A stretch of 64,000 bases of DNA from Melastoma dodecandrum (taxonomy: Eukaryota; Streptophyta; Magnoliopsida; Myrtales; Melastomataceae), in contig JARUPY010000356.1 in NCBI GenBank assembly GCA_029817715.1, positions 1,087,001-1,151,000 on the forward strand. The letters are read 5' to 3'. A program made the position numbers and the translations under genes. This document shows, in pieces, positions 48,301 through 59,310 of the stretch. The notes under the pieces are model-generated. The model was not told where the DNA came from. It was given only the letters and a program-made list of their open reading frames with translations, and searched no databases. Numbering within the stretch: the first letter of the stretch is position 1; each line of letters starts with the position of its first letter.

Positions 48301-49075
48301 GGATCAGGGAATTGGCAAAAGAACTTGCCGGAAAATATAGCGATGCGCCAAATTTGTTGTGCACTGCGGAATGGATTGTAATCCATATGCCACTCGACAA
48401 GGCAATACAACTTGACGAGATAGAACCCGAAAAGATAGGACTCTCGAAGGAGGAAGTATTCGAGGAATCTGAGCCCGTGTACTGCTGGGATTGCGGAGAA
48501 CATCACAAAGAACGACCCTGTACACGTAGACGGGAAATATGTCATATATGTGGATAACCCGGACACACGAAATGGCATTGTTGGTTGATGAACTCGGAGT
48601 AGAGGCATAGAAGAATGGTTCGTAACGTAACTCTACTGTTGATATGTACATAGAAATAAGCGGTTTGTACAGATCAGAAGTCTGGAATGTAAGCGAAAAG
48701 GAATGTTTGAGTTATGTTCTTTCTTTCTAAAGGAAGAAAAAAGGTTTCCGTGATAAGGAGGCCAAGTTTTGATAAGTTTGAGAGATCACAATACAAATAA
48801 AAATGAAAACCGATGAGATTCGGAATGAAGACGTCCACGTGGAGACGCGTAAAGAAGTAAGAATACTTCGGAATAGAAAAGAAGAATTAAAATCGAAAGG
48901 ATGATTCCGTGAAAGCACGAATGGAATATCGGTTGGGCAGGGCCCAAGGAAATTTGTATGAAACATACACGCACAGAATAGGATGGATCGAACGAATAAG
49001 AGCTCCATGAAAGAGAGAAATACCAAAGAATATGTGTATGAACGGATATGTACAGAATTTCGGGGAAATTCTCTT
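45371..49075 (+). other. Largely non-coding interior of the LARD-like element
   Basis: No protease, RT, RNase H or integrase motif appears in any frame over 3.7 kb. Short open frames on the minus strand reflect compositional skew (purine-rich plus strand, many GAATG and GAAGG words). The only coding trace is the zinc-knuckle fragment near 48480. Retained length with lost coding suggests selection on RNA packaging or structure rather than protein. Confidence 0.8.
48279..48590 (+). pseudogene. Gag zinc-knuckle remnant
   Basis: A 92-codon frame from 48279 ends in two zinc-knuckle-like motifs: CWDCGEHHKERPC (the same C-x2-C-x3-H-x4-C spacing as the first knuckle of the Tekay-like gag near 15076) and CHICG, where a TAA at 48555 interrupts the second before PGHTKWHC. 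It suggests descent from a Tekay-like gag. No other part of gag is recognisable. Confidence 0.65.
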
Positions 49076-49088
49076 AAGGGGGGAAGAA
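49076..49088 (+). other. Polypurine tract of the LARD-like element
   Basis: AAGGGGGGAAGAA lies directly before the 3' LTR start TGTAATAACCC. Confidence 0.88.
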
Positions 49089-51837
49089 TGTAATAACCCA
49101 GGATGTTGTGAAATATGGAAGTAAGGATTTTATGGAAACAATATATAATGCGCGAGAATGAGTTGCATACTGAGAGTACATGATCATTTGAGAATTAAGA
49201 ATATAGGGAAGGTTTTAAGGAGATCAAAGAATCATCCCGAATGATCATGAGAACGAGAATGTAATCGTGAATGATAAAATGTTGTTTGAGTACCAGTTAT
49301 CTTTGGTAACTGAATGATTGAAAGTATGGCAAGTTGTGTCGTGAATGTGCATTGGCTGTGCTACGAATTTTGTGGTTAGAAACATGTGTGACATTGGATG
49401 AATCAATGTAGCTCGAACTTGGGGAATCAAACGGCCGAATGTGTGTAAGAAAACAAAGGAAAGTCATAAGCACGACACAGCTACTAAACGAGACGAAATA
49501 GTGATTAGGGAGGTGGATTAATTACGGCCAGATTAATTAAGCTAATGGGGCCGGTTTTGTGCTAAACCAAACCCATCTTGAAGGGTCGGCTACGGGGCCC
49601 ACGGCGACTCATCACTCGCATGGAATTAAGATCCGGTGGTATGACACATCAAAAGTGCAAGCACGTGGTGTCGGATGCTAAACTAAACCCATCGGACGAG
49701 GAACCGCGACACATCTTTTGCATGATGGCTTGGTCCGGTTTTGCGACACATCAAAAGCGCAAACACGAGGTGTCGCGTGTTGGGCGCTCGGTGTTGCATG
49801 AAGGTGAGAAGCTTGAGGGGGGGGTTCTTAGCTAAGGAGGAGATGGAAAAGTCGTCTTCCTATCCTCTTACCTACTTCCGGAGAAGAAAAGCAAGGAAAG
49901 AAAACGTGAAAGATGATACAACGGGGGCTCAGAGGGAGTCCAGAGGGGGTCCAAGGGGGACCCAACGGGGGCTCAGAGGGAGTCCAGAGGGGGTCCAGAG
50001 GGGACCCAACGGGGGTCCAGGGGGGGACCCAGCCGGGGTCCAGAGGGGGCCCAGAGGGGATCCGAGGATGGGTGCCTATGTGGCCCTTAAATCAATACCC
50101 ACCGTTGATGAAATGGACAAAAGCTTCCAAGGATGGTAATTTGGTCCCTAGTTGCTAATGGAAGAGGATGAAGGGGGCCTCATCAAGAAAATGAGGCGGT
50201 GAACCCCTCTTGAAAGGGGTGGAATTCGTCTCCTTCCCCACATAACACACACACACACACAAAAACACACAAGGGACTTAGGAAGAATAAGGAAAAAGGA
50301 GGAGAGTGGGCGAAGGGAATCAAGGGAGGAAGAAGGAAGTTCGAAGCACCAAGGTGGATCCGCAAGAAAGGAGAGTTAGGCGCCGGTCAAGCCTAAGGTT
50401 GGGGGCCAAGGAAAGGCAACCCCCGCGAGCGGAGGTGGTCCGGCAAAGGGCGGAGCTCACCCGGTTGTGTGTAGAAGCAAGTGGACGGTAAGCCCTACAT
50501 CCCTCCTTCGCTTTTAAGCTTAGTTGTGGTGCATGCTGTTTAAATTCGTGGCTGTGGTTGGGCTGTGATTTGGAGGTGGTTTGGAGAGGGTTAGAGGGTG
50601 GCCGAACCCCTAAGGTGGAGGGGAGCCACCCGAACCCCTCTATCTTTGAGTATGTGTATGCGTGTGGTTGTTGGCTTACCGAAAGGCTGTGCTTGGGGCA
50701 AGCCTTGAGGGGAATGATTGCGGTCCTTAGGGGCTGGAAATGGGTGAAATTAAGGTATGGAATAGGGGAGCGTCGAGCCCCGTGGTGGCTGCGCTCCACC
50801 TCGCGCTCTATGAGCGGAATCGCGTGGCTTTGGCCATGGAAATCAAATCGGCTAAGGGCTGGAAATTATGCGGCGTTGTAAGGCCGGAACGGAAGCCTAG
50901 AAGGGCTGTCCCTCATGCTAGAAAGGCATGGAAAAGTTACGCTCGGGGGTGGATGGGAGGTGAGACCGAATGGGGTGACATTCGGTTGAAACGGGCAAGA
51001 ATAATGAGTGTTACTTGAGCTCAAATGAGGGGCTGTAGGAAAGGAGTTATAACGTGAAAATTTGTGGCCACATTCCCACCTTGAAAGGGAGTAGGAATGT
51101 GGTAGAAACAAGTGGAAAATGATGGGGGAAGGTCAAAGCCGAATTGGTTTATCATTGGGATGTACAGAAAACGAAAAATGGCCGAAATGATGATTAGACG
51201 GGTACATGGTTTCACTAGCCTAAGGGGAAATGCACTTGGAGTTTGGTTTTGAGATTTTAAGGGTGTCTTCCTACCTTATCTAAGAGGTTGAAAATGGCAG
51301 ACACGAATGGAAATTGATGAGGAAAGGTGAAGGCCGAATGGGTTGAAGTTTGGTGTCTGTTTCAGTATGCAGGATGTTCCAAAGGGGGGAAACGAACGTG
51401 AGATGGGTATACGGTTTCGTTAGCCTAAGGGGCTATGTGCTTGGAGTTTGGTTTTGAGATTTTAAGGGTACCTTCCTACCTTAGTTAAGGTGTGGGAAAT
51501 GATAGAAACGAATGGGAATGGTTGAGAAAAGATGAAAACCGAATTGGTTTAAGGCCAGGGGTTATGATGTCTCAAAAAGGGATAAATGGTTCTCGGACAT
51601 GTTGTATGGAATGTATGGTTTCTTGTGGATGTATGTGGGGTTTTAAAATGGAATGGATTCTAGTTTCTTGCAGGTAAAAGAAGGGTTCTTAGGCTGCGCA
51701 TCATGAATGGACAAGACTTGTTTAGTTTTCGAAAAAAAAAATTGAGCTTGTAGCTCACATGTATATGTAAAGAAACTTTTGTAAATCAATGCAAATGAGA
51801 TGTTTTTTGCATAAATGTAAATGGTAGGAACCTTTCA
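49089..51837 (+). repeat. 3' LTR of the LARD-like element
   Basis: 2749 bp, a near-identical direct repeat of 42605-45356, ending GAACCTTTCA. It is followed by target duplication GTTGC at 51838-51842 and the resumed antisense gene. Confidence 0.93.
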
Positions 51838-51842
51838 GTTGC

Positions 51843-52568
51843 CCCCAGGCGAAATGAGGGAGACGAATGTGGATGAGGCGACAGGAGCCCCCAAGGCGAA
51901 ACAGCGAAAGCCCCCCAAGGCTCGCAAGTACGTGCCTCCTTGTTAAGATTCTGGGAATCCCGTCGCTTGTCTTTTCCTTGAATTATTACCTGAATCAGGC
52001 GAATTTGTGGCATCATCTGCATTCTTTGCTCGTCTCTGCCACCGTCCTCCTCGAGCATGGGATCGCTACTGAGGAGGACTTTAACAAGCCGTTGTCTGTG
52101 GTGGTCGAGCTCGAACAAGCAAGTGCTGGTCGGTTAGAACTGGCCATTCTGATCTCCCTCTTTCGGCTGTCCTTCTGGCGCTCGTGGGACGAAAGGCATG
52201 AGGCTCTCATGCTCAGAGCGAATCAAAAGGAGAGGGAGTCCTCTCTATTGCAACCGCTCCCATCTTCCGCTCAGCTCGCTGAGCTCTCTGTAAAGGAGGC
52301 GGCCCTTCTGAAACAGAGGGAAGAGCTGTAAAACGCTATCCAACGTCTCCAAGAGGAGTTGGACGCCGCCTCTGTGAACCTTACTGCAATTGGTCCCGAT
52401 TGGGTTGCTGCCCGTGCCAAAGAAACGACTGAGCGTACCCTTGACCAAACAAGAGAGGCGTATGAGCGGGATTGGAGCAAGGCCCTTTATTTTGAGGCGA
52501 AGGAAACCATGGTGACCGGTAAAAAGGACCAAATGAACCGTCTGTTGTGTTCCTTGCTTCATGTTTGA
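51843..52568 (+). pseudogene. Plant-mobile-domain-like antisense gene, C-terminal coiled coil
   Basis: This continues the gene split at 42604. A frame from 51867 to 52568 is open apart from one TAA at 52329-52331. The product is charged and helical with coiled-coil character (SAQLAELSVKEAALLKQREE, then NAIQRLQEELDAA and TTERTLDQTREAYERDW). A possible intron starts with the GTACGT at about 51929. The gene ends at 52568, ten bases past the end of the convergent pol frame at 52559, so the two genes overlap tail to tail. Long C-terminal coiled coils are common in transposon-borne plant mobile domain proteins. Confidence 0.55.
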
Positions 52569-53811
52569 TTTGCTACGTTTGTATTTGTCCCCAAATTGTG
52601 GGGAAATGCTTTGAAATGGTATTTTTGTGCATTTCCCACATTGTGGGCCTGTACCTTTTTAGGTACTTGCCGTCGATTTTGAGGTTGTGTAGATCCATCG
52701 AGCCACCCTAGGTAGTACGAATTCCCAAGATGAGATTCAACTACCCGGAATGGCCCTTCCCAATTTGGTGTCCATTTCCCATGGAAGTAGTCTCGGACTC
52801 CCTCATGCAACCTGAGTTTCCAGACTAGGTCCCCCTGGTTGAACGATCGAGGGACCACCTTCTTGTTATAGTAGCGGACAATTTTCCTCTTGTGTGCTTC
52901 TAGATGATTTAGCACGTTAATCTTGGTGGCTTCTAGACTCTCTTGCTCGAGGTGCATGTCTTCCTCGTATCTCTCGTGCTCACCGAGGTGCCTGAGGAAT
53001 CTAAGCGACCGATAATGCACCTCTGTCGGGAGCATAACATACTGTCCGTAGACAAGGTTGTATGGGGTGACGCTTGTGCTTTCTCTTTTGGTAACCCGAA
53101 AGGCCCATAACGTCTCCTAGAGGCAGGTATGCCACGTGCGCGAGTTATTCCCAATCATCCTCTGTATCACTCGCTTGATGAGTTTATTAAAGGCTTCTGC
53201 TTTCCATGGTGTCTTAATAAAAACGCCCACGCCAACTCCAAACTTATTAGAGGACCCGTTGAACCAGATGGTCCATCATTCATTTGTTTGAACTTCCTCA
53301 TGGGTGGCATCGAGATTGCCGTCACCATAATAGGGGACGAACTCGGCTAAGGCATGGCCTTTAACTGAGGTTTGCGGTTTGTGTTAAATGTTGTAGGCTG
53401 ACAGCACTAGACTCAATTTACCTATCCTTCCGATGAGTAGGGGATTGTCAAAGAATACTTTGGTTATGGGGGTCGTTGAGACGACATACAAGTCGTTAGA
53501 CCCGATGTAGTGCCTAAGTTTCATTATGGAGTATTATACCGCTAAGCAAATCTTTTCTGTTGAGGTATACCTCTGTTCGGTTTCTGTGAGTAAGCGCGAC
53601 ATGTTCTTGCTAACATTGACTCAATGGTAAACTGGGATGCCGCCACGTAAAGAATGTATGGCGCATTTGCGTTTGGCGGTGCCAGCAAAGGGGGTTTGAT
53701 CAAATAATCCTTCAATTCTTGGAACGCTCGCTCATGTTGCGATGTCCATTCTATTTGACCTTTTCCCTTCCCTTTAAGAATTATCGAGAAGGCGCTCGTT
53801 TTAGATGCCAC
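52559..53811 (-). pseudogene. RNase H and integrase remnant of the Tat element, core deleted
   Basis: Minus-strand order: the post-RT RNase H start (53542-53811, including FQELKDYLIKPPLLAPPNAN), an archaeal-type RNase H trace (WTIWFNGSSNKFGVGVGVF, about 53230-53285), then without transition the end of the integrase core (AFNKLIKRVIQRMIGNN, near 53150-53205), and the C-terminal region (52559-53035) with SFNQGDLVWKLRLHEGVRDY and NWEGPFRVVESHLG. The integrase zinc domain and catalytic Asp residues are absent, removed by a deletion whose junction lies near 53205-53225. It cannot catalyse insertion. Confidence 0.82.
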
Positions 53812-54024
53812 ATTGCCTATGAACTGGCGAATGTAATTTACTCTGCTGAGAAAGGCTTAGAATTCTTTCTTGTTCCGTGGCGCTGAAGGTTTTGAATAGC
53901 GTGAGCTTTCAAATGGTCTACCTTGATTCCTCGTTAGTGCACAAGGAACCCAAAGAACTGTCCTTTTTGTACTCCAAAAGCGCATTCCAACTGATTAAGC
54001 TTGAGGTTGTGCTTTCGCATCTTT

Positions 54025-54813
54025 TCAAATGCTTCGCTTAGATGATGATTGTGATCTTGTCTCTACTTGGACTTTACCACCACATCGTCGATATATACTT
54101 CGATTGTCTTTCCTATTAACGAGGAGAAGATCAGGTTCATTGTTCTTTGATATGTGGCTCCAGCATTCTTCAATCCAAAAGGAATAACAACCCACTTGAA
54201 GATCCCTAAGGCATCTGAATGTTGTCTTATGCACATCTTCTTCGGCAATGAAGATCTGGTTATACCCAGAATACCCGTCCATAAAGAACATTAGCTCGCG
54301 GCCTGCCGACTTATTTATAAGATCGTCCGCGATAGGCATAGGGTATTCGTCTTTAGGTGTCGCTTTGTTCATATCGCGGAAATCTATGCACACCCTGATC
54401 TTGCCATTTTTCTTGACAACAAACACTATGCTGGAAATCCAGTCAAGGTACTTAGCCGTCCTTATGTATCCCGCTTTGAACAATTTCTTAATTTCGTCGT
54501 AAACCATTTGGGCTACTTCCCGCGACATCCTCCACGGGGTTTATTTCACGGTTTTGAAATTGTTGTATGTCGGGAGCCGGTGCTCGACTAGTTCTCGGTT
54601 GAGGCTAGGCATTTCGGTGTAATCCCAGGCACAACAGTCCTTATAAGTGTGTAGGACTTCGCTTATGTCCTGAGTTTCGTCTTCGCTCAATAACGAACTG
54701 AGGTAAGTAGTACGTGGGGAATCCGTAGTCCCTAGGTTTATCTCCCTCAAGGGGTCGCAAGGAACAACAGAAGTATTAGGAACCTCTTTATTATTTGAAT
54801 AAATAGTTAGCAT
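54025..54813 (-). pseudogene. Reverse transcriptase of the Tat element, frameshifted
   Basis: It begins with the Tat-typical spacer (DCCAWDYTEMPSLNRELVEH), then RT proper: WISSIVFVVKKNGKIRVCID, FRDMNKATPKDEYPMPIADD and the LMFFMDGYSGYNQ block, with the first catalytic Asp. A stop at 54541-54543 (TVK end) and a frameshift near 54215 split it. The next frame has VIPFGLKNAGATYQ and the catalytic VYIDDVVVKSK (about 54066-54098). RT would copy element RNA in the cytoplasm. All main motifs are present but not in one frame. Confidence 0.87.
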
Positions 54814-55035
54814 GTCTCTGAATGTTTGGGGAGACGCATTACACCGTGTCTCATTTATTCTGGATGTCCTTTATCTAGCTATTCTTTCTAGGACATCCGA
54901 TATGGGGTCGGTTTAATCACTCTCCATTGGATGAGGATGGGTTGAGGATTCTATCGGGCTCCAAATCCGTCTCAGTTTGTTGGGTGCTGTTATCTTCTCG
55001 TATCCCGGCTTCGTGCATGTCCTTCTCCAGTGGAG

Positions 55036-55986
55036 TTAGACCTTCATTGACCTCAGGCTGCAGCTCGTCTCCCCATCCAGTTGGGACAATCGGGTTTTGA
55101 GGTGGCGCCAGGGTGGTCCATCGTATGAAATTAGGAACTCGTAGCCTGCCTCGCCCAGAGGGCCAACGTTCGGGTCTCTTATAGCATACATCTGCTTTAG
55201 TGTCATATCTTTGACCTGTTTGACTGCTTCTGCGCAGACATATGGTATGTCAGCACTTTCATTTGCTTCTCCCATAACAACTTCTAAACCATGTTTCCTC
55301 CATAATAAGAGTTCCTGGTGAAGAGTAGAAGGTATGGCTCCCGCTTTGTGAAGCCAGTCTCTTCCGAGTAAGGCATTGAAAGAGGGCCTTATGTCGATGA
55401 CGGAAAAAGCCGTCTTCTTTTCATGTGTGCCTACTCGGAGTTTAGCAAAAACCACGCGTACACAGGATGATGTAATTCCATTGAAACCGCTGACTCTTAC
55501 GTTAGTTTCTCCAAGTTCGGCTATATCATCCCCTAGGCTTTTATAAGCTTCAAGGGTGAGCAAGTTGATAGTCGCTCCATTGTCTACAAGGACACGACGT
55601 ATTGCTACGTTATTGAATGTGGCTTGGATATGGAGGGGAAATGTGTGTTTCCGTAACGTTGTAGGTGGTTCTCTAAACCACCTATTCGGGAAGTTTCGGG
55701 ATAGTTCAATTGTGGTATTGAGATTGAAGGGTAGAGCTAGCCTACCTTTCGTCTGGCCGCTTTCCTTTTTAGCGAACTCAGCTGGTAGCATGAGGACGTT
55801 GCAAGCAACTTCTTTCGCCTCGGGTGGAGTCCCAGATTGAATTGGGTTGTAGTCGCTCAGCGAGTTAGACGCAAGGTCACTGTTTTGGTGCGCTTTTCTG
55901 CAGCACGTCGTGCCCTCCTTTCTCTCCACTCCTTGGTTTTCTCGGTGGGTATCTAAGGTTGTGTTTCCATGCCCACTTTCTACCAT
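55036..55986 (-). pseudogene. Aspartic protease region of the Tat element
   Basis: A single 316-codon frame holds the retropepsin active site as VLVDNGATINLL (residues 132-143, Asp135), where Asn replaces the usual Thr/Ser, as is common in Tat-lineage proteases. The flap and fold continue to FNALLGRDWLHKAGAIPSTL. The protease would release gag and pol enzymes from the precursor. It is open over its own length but isolated from gag and RT by frameshifts, and the parent element is otherwise dead. About 970 bp upstream (55987-56955) is decayed gag/linker sequence rich in charged residues. Confidence 0.82.
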
Positions 55987-56955
55987 GTCCCTATATTTGA
56001 GAGAATGGGTACCCGAACGAAGCGTGAGTTTGTGAGAGATTGCAGGCGATTATCAACCTGAACAAACTCCTTTTGGTGTGGGTCATAGCCCTTTTTAGGC
56101 TTCCCTCCAGACGAAGGGTTACTTGACGGAGGGTCGACCTTTTCTAGTTTGATCTTCCCTTAAAATGCCAATCCCGCTCAAAGCATGAAGTATTGATTAC
56201 AGTAGAGCTGGCACATCTAGGTGATGATTATCTTGTGGGCTGCTATTGGTTTGCACCTATAACAGAGCATGTCAACCGTTAGAAACTGAGCTATAGATGT
56301 GCCCTTTTTCAATGCATCCTCATCGCCTCGAGGGTAGTCTTGTCGCTCTGTATCATCTTTCACCTGCTGAGGTCCGAGGCGATCTGTAGCACGTCGCCTG
56401 GAAGCCTTTTTGGTGTAAGCCCCTTTTTGACTGGACTCGCTCTCGCCTGCAAGTCCTTGTCTCATGAGTTCTTCAGGGATATAGAGCCCTTTATTTCCAT
56501 TTGATGGAGTATCATTCTACTCCAGACGTTTCTCTGTGTGCTTGAATGCTCTGGGACCACTGTTGATTCCCATCACCATCTCTTCGAGGCAGTTAAGGTC
56601 ATACCGCTCCGTCTTTCTTTCATTGAGAAGATACTTCCTGAAAGTATGGCAATGATCGGTAGTACGTGACTGATCCATATGCCAGCGACAACGATTGTGC
56701 TACATTCCTTTAAGGTCAGCAGGGCACTGAAGAATTCCTTTGCCTACAAGCCGCTTGAACAGCATGTTGGCTTTGAGTGTTTCGCTAGTCTCAAGCGATT
56801 AGTCTCTTTCACCCTGCATCAGCGAAAGAGAAGTAGTCAAGCAATTGACATCAAAGGTGTTCACATCAACCAAATCATCAAAAGGATGTGACATCTTAAC
56901 GCCTGATCCTGTGAATCTGGGAAGCGTAATTCATTTGACTCAATAAGATCTTGCA

Positions 56956-58529
56956 CTATGTTTTTAAACGTGATGCAGTCCTTAGTGGTATGGGTAAATG
57001 ACCTCTGTCTTTTACAGAAGTTCCTTGATATCTCTTTTCAGTACAAGGAACTCGATGACCCGACTTCAATCGAATTCCCCCGTTTTGGAGCATGAATTCA
57101 ATGATTTCGTCAGCCTTCGACTCGTCAAAGGAATATTTCCTTTCTTCCTGAGTGTTCGACGACGCCTTAGCTCGGAAGTTTTTCTTCTTCAATTCCTCGC
57201 ACGTTAGGGGTTGTCCTTTCACATATTCTGCGATGTCGACATCGACGATTGGTTCTGCTTGATAGGTTATCACAGGTCCCGTTATCAAACTCCCTTTCGC
57301 CTGGCTTTTCTCTCTAAGGAGATTCTCATATTGGATAGCTCTCATAGCCAACTCATTCCAATATCTGAATACCTCTCTGAGTCGGAGGAGGAGGGAGTCT
57401 TCGGCGATGGCTATGAGTTCGCCTTCTGATGCAGAAGTTTTACATCTGAGCCGTGCTTTTCCAAGCTTGTTCAAGAAGACAGCTACAGGCTCACTAGGTT
57501 ATTGTTTTATGTGAGTGAGATCTTGTAAGGTCGCTGCTGGTTCAGTCTGTGCAAACGCCAGCGTGAATTGGACCTACATGTCATCCAATTTCTCATTGAA
57601 TTATGAAGCAGATTTATGTACTACGTAAAGGCGGCTCCGGTAAGGGAGCTTGGAAACAGATGAAGTTTCCATAAACCATTAGTGGCGGCCGCCCTAGCCT
57701 GATGAGTGAAGCGGGCAGTATGTTCCGCAGGCGAAATCCCTTTTTCGCCCGAAAGACGGGCAAATTCATGAACGCGATATCCCCTAAGAAAAGGGTAGTC
57801 CTGGTCGATATTGTCAGGATACGGAACCCGGTATAGCTGATTCTCATTTACCTCATATGCCCAAGGAATTGCGTGTTCAGCTAGTTGAGTAACGTAGTCT
57901 CTAATCTCAGGCGTGATCTCTGGTGGCGCGATTATTTCAGGCATTGTTGTCTCCCTCTTACGTGCCGGTTGGGGAATATATTCAGAGTGTCGTTGATCCT
58001 CAGTAGGGCGAATAAATTCGCTTTCTACGGGCCTGACGGACTCTTCCCTTCTCCAGAACAGAGATTGGTATGCAGCTTGGTGGACTAGTTGCACAACAGT
58101 TTTGCCTTCGTTTATCACGAGTGGCGGGTTATTATACGCCATCCTCCCAGGACTTGCATAGGTGGGGACATCCTCAATATCAACCTTCCTTTTCCCTTCA
58201 GCAATTATTGCCCTATGGGAAGAATATTCAGGTTGATACCTGGTAGCCGACTCGACCCTTCTGTCAATGGGGCTGCTCAATGGTACCCCTGACACAGTTC
58301 CAAGGTTCTAAAAGACGGCCTCTATCTTGGAGATAAATGTTTCCTTGAAGGCATCGTGCTTCTGGTCGATAGCACCGACTTTCTCCATTAAGAGCTGGAG
58401 AGTATTCATGATAGCCGATAGTTCTCCAGCTAAGGCCGGGTTTGAACCATGTCCATCGTTGGTTTTCTCTCCGTCGGAGATTTTGCCTCCGAGGTTGTTT
58501 GAATTACCACCAGATCGAGTTATTGGCAT
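56956..58529 (-). pseudogene. Gag of the Tat element
   Basis: The start chosen is the ATG at 58529 (MPITRSGG), 134 bp after the primer site. A Met-Ile/Pro-Thr-Arg-Ser opening is typical of this lineage. A 75-codon piece ends at a stop near 58308. The second frame (57621-58295) carries the retrotransposon gag domain with FLRGYRVHEFARLSGEKGIS, WKLHLFPSSLTGAAFT and the following Trp. The third (56956-57474) has the downstream helices and SFDESKADEIIEFMLQ. Gag would form the virus-like particle. Several stops and frameshifts disable it. No zinc knuckle was seen. Confidence 0.8.
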
Positions 58530-58662
58530 TGTGTTATCCCTGTCTCCCACTGTGGTTGCCAAAGGCGTGTTCGCTCTGGATGTAACTGCGGACAAGCCGG
58601 ATCCAAACACGTCGGAAATCTCTGGCACTACGGGTAACTGGTACCCGGAGGATTCGTTGAAT

Positions 58663-58674
58663 GTGTGGTCGCCA
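58663..58674 (-). other. Primer-binding site of the Tat element
   Basis: The minus strand reads TGGCGACCACAC, two bases after the LTR end TTTCA. The same site follows the plus-strand LTR at 60798 as CGGCGACCACAC. TGGCGAC-type primer sites are usual in Tat elements. The tRNA is not identified. Confidence 0.7.
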
Positions 58675-58676
58675 TA

Positions 58677-59310
58677 TGAAATAAAAAGAAAAGAGAGGGG
58701 GGGGGGGGGGAAACAGTGGATGAACACCCTTAAGTGGAAGCACTTACGGATGCCATTGACGATGCCTTCGGAAATGAACAAGAACGCATGAGCACAAAGA
58801 GAGCTTGAACGCTGGAATGCTTGAAATGATAAATTGACAATATGCCCGTCTGTAGAGAGGTGTCTTGTACAATGCCTAAGAACAAGTATTTATACTAAGC
58901 TAGACCTACATATATACGGTAAAGTAATATTGCACATATATTACGTTTCTTTTGCTGCCGGTCTTCATGAAATATATCATTTCCATGTGAGCAATCTTGG
59001 TAACAATCTCTCTCCCGAACCTAAAATCATCTAGAACCTTTTTTAACAGCTGAGTTTATCAATCGCATTGCCCATTGGCCTTCGTCGTAGAGTTTTCTCG
59101 CTCGCCCAACTAAATGTCGCTTGTCGCTTCATTTGTCGCCCGTCGTCTATTAACCCCTTCGCTTGATGACTGCTTCGTCCAGCAAGCCTTCGCCTGGTGT
59201 GTTTCCGTGATCACCTCCTTACTGGATTTCCATCCTTTGGGCTTTCATTATGGACCGTTGATCCACAAACGAGACCGAGATCTATGGCCCAGAATTTCTG
59301 TTGTTAAACA
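58677..59310 (-). repeat. 5' LTR of the Tat element
   Basis: 634 bp, beginning TGTTTAACAACAGAAATTCT on the minus strand (59310) and ending TTTCA at 58677. It contains a 13-base G run at 58696-58709 that is shorter in the other copies. It matches 38540-39114 in the same orientation and 60173-60798 in the opposite one. Confidence 0.88.

Larger units (their letters stand above)
42605..51837 (+). mobile_element. LARD-like non-autonomous LTR retrotransposon with perfect TSD
   Basis: LTRs at 42605-45356 and 49089-51837 (2752 and 2749 bp) differ at only a small number of positions. They start TGTAATAACCCAGGA and end GAACCTTTCA. The 5-bp duplication GTTGC (42600-42604 and 51838-51842) is perfect. 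A tRNA-Met primer site (TGGTATCAGAGC, 45359-45370) and a polypurine tract (49076-49088) are in place. The 3.7-kb interior holds no gag-pol apart from a zinc-knuckle remnant. Long LTRs, correct priming sites and an empty interior define large retrotransposon derivatives, which borrow proteins from autonomous relatives. Termini and knuckle spacing point to a gypsy (Tekay-like) helper. Confidence 0.9.
38540..59310 (-). mobile_element. Tat-lineage Ty3/gypsy element with an antisense gene, interrupted by a LARD-like element
   Basis: The 5' LTR is at 58677-59310, the primer site at 58663-58674, then gag, protease, RT and RNase H/integrase remnants on the minus strand down to 52559. An antisense gene on the plus strand spans 40496-42599 plus 51843-52568, then the polypurine tract at 39115-39130 and the 3' LTR at 38540-39114. 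A 9.2-kb element (42605-51837) sits within. Without it the element would be about 11.5 kb. Tat/Ogre-type elements are known to carry additional ORFs, some antisense, between pol and the 3' LTR. Target duplication is unclear (GAGGT before 38532, GAGGC after 59310) because the 3' LTR's outer end is truncated or replaced. Confidence 0.82.

Noticed and set aside
50320..50799. 159-codon minus-strand frame in the LARD 3' LTR
   Set aside because: The corresponding 5' LTR frame (44014-44319) is shorter because of small indels, so coding is not conserved.
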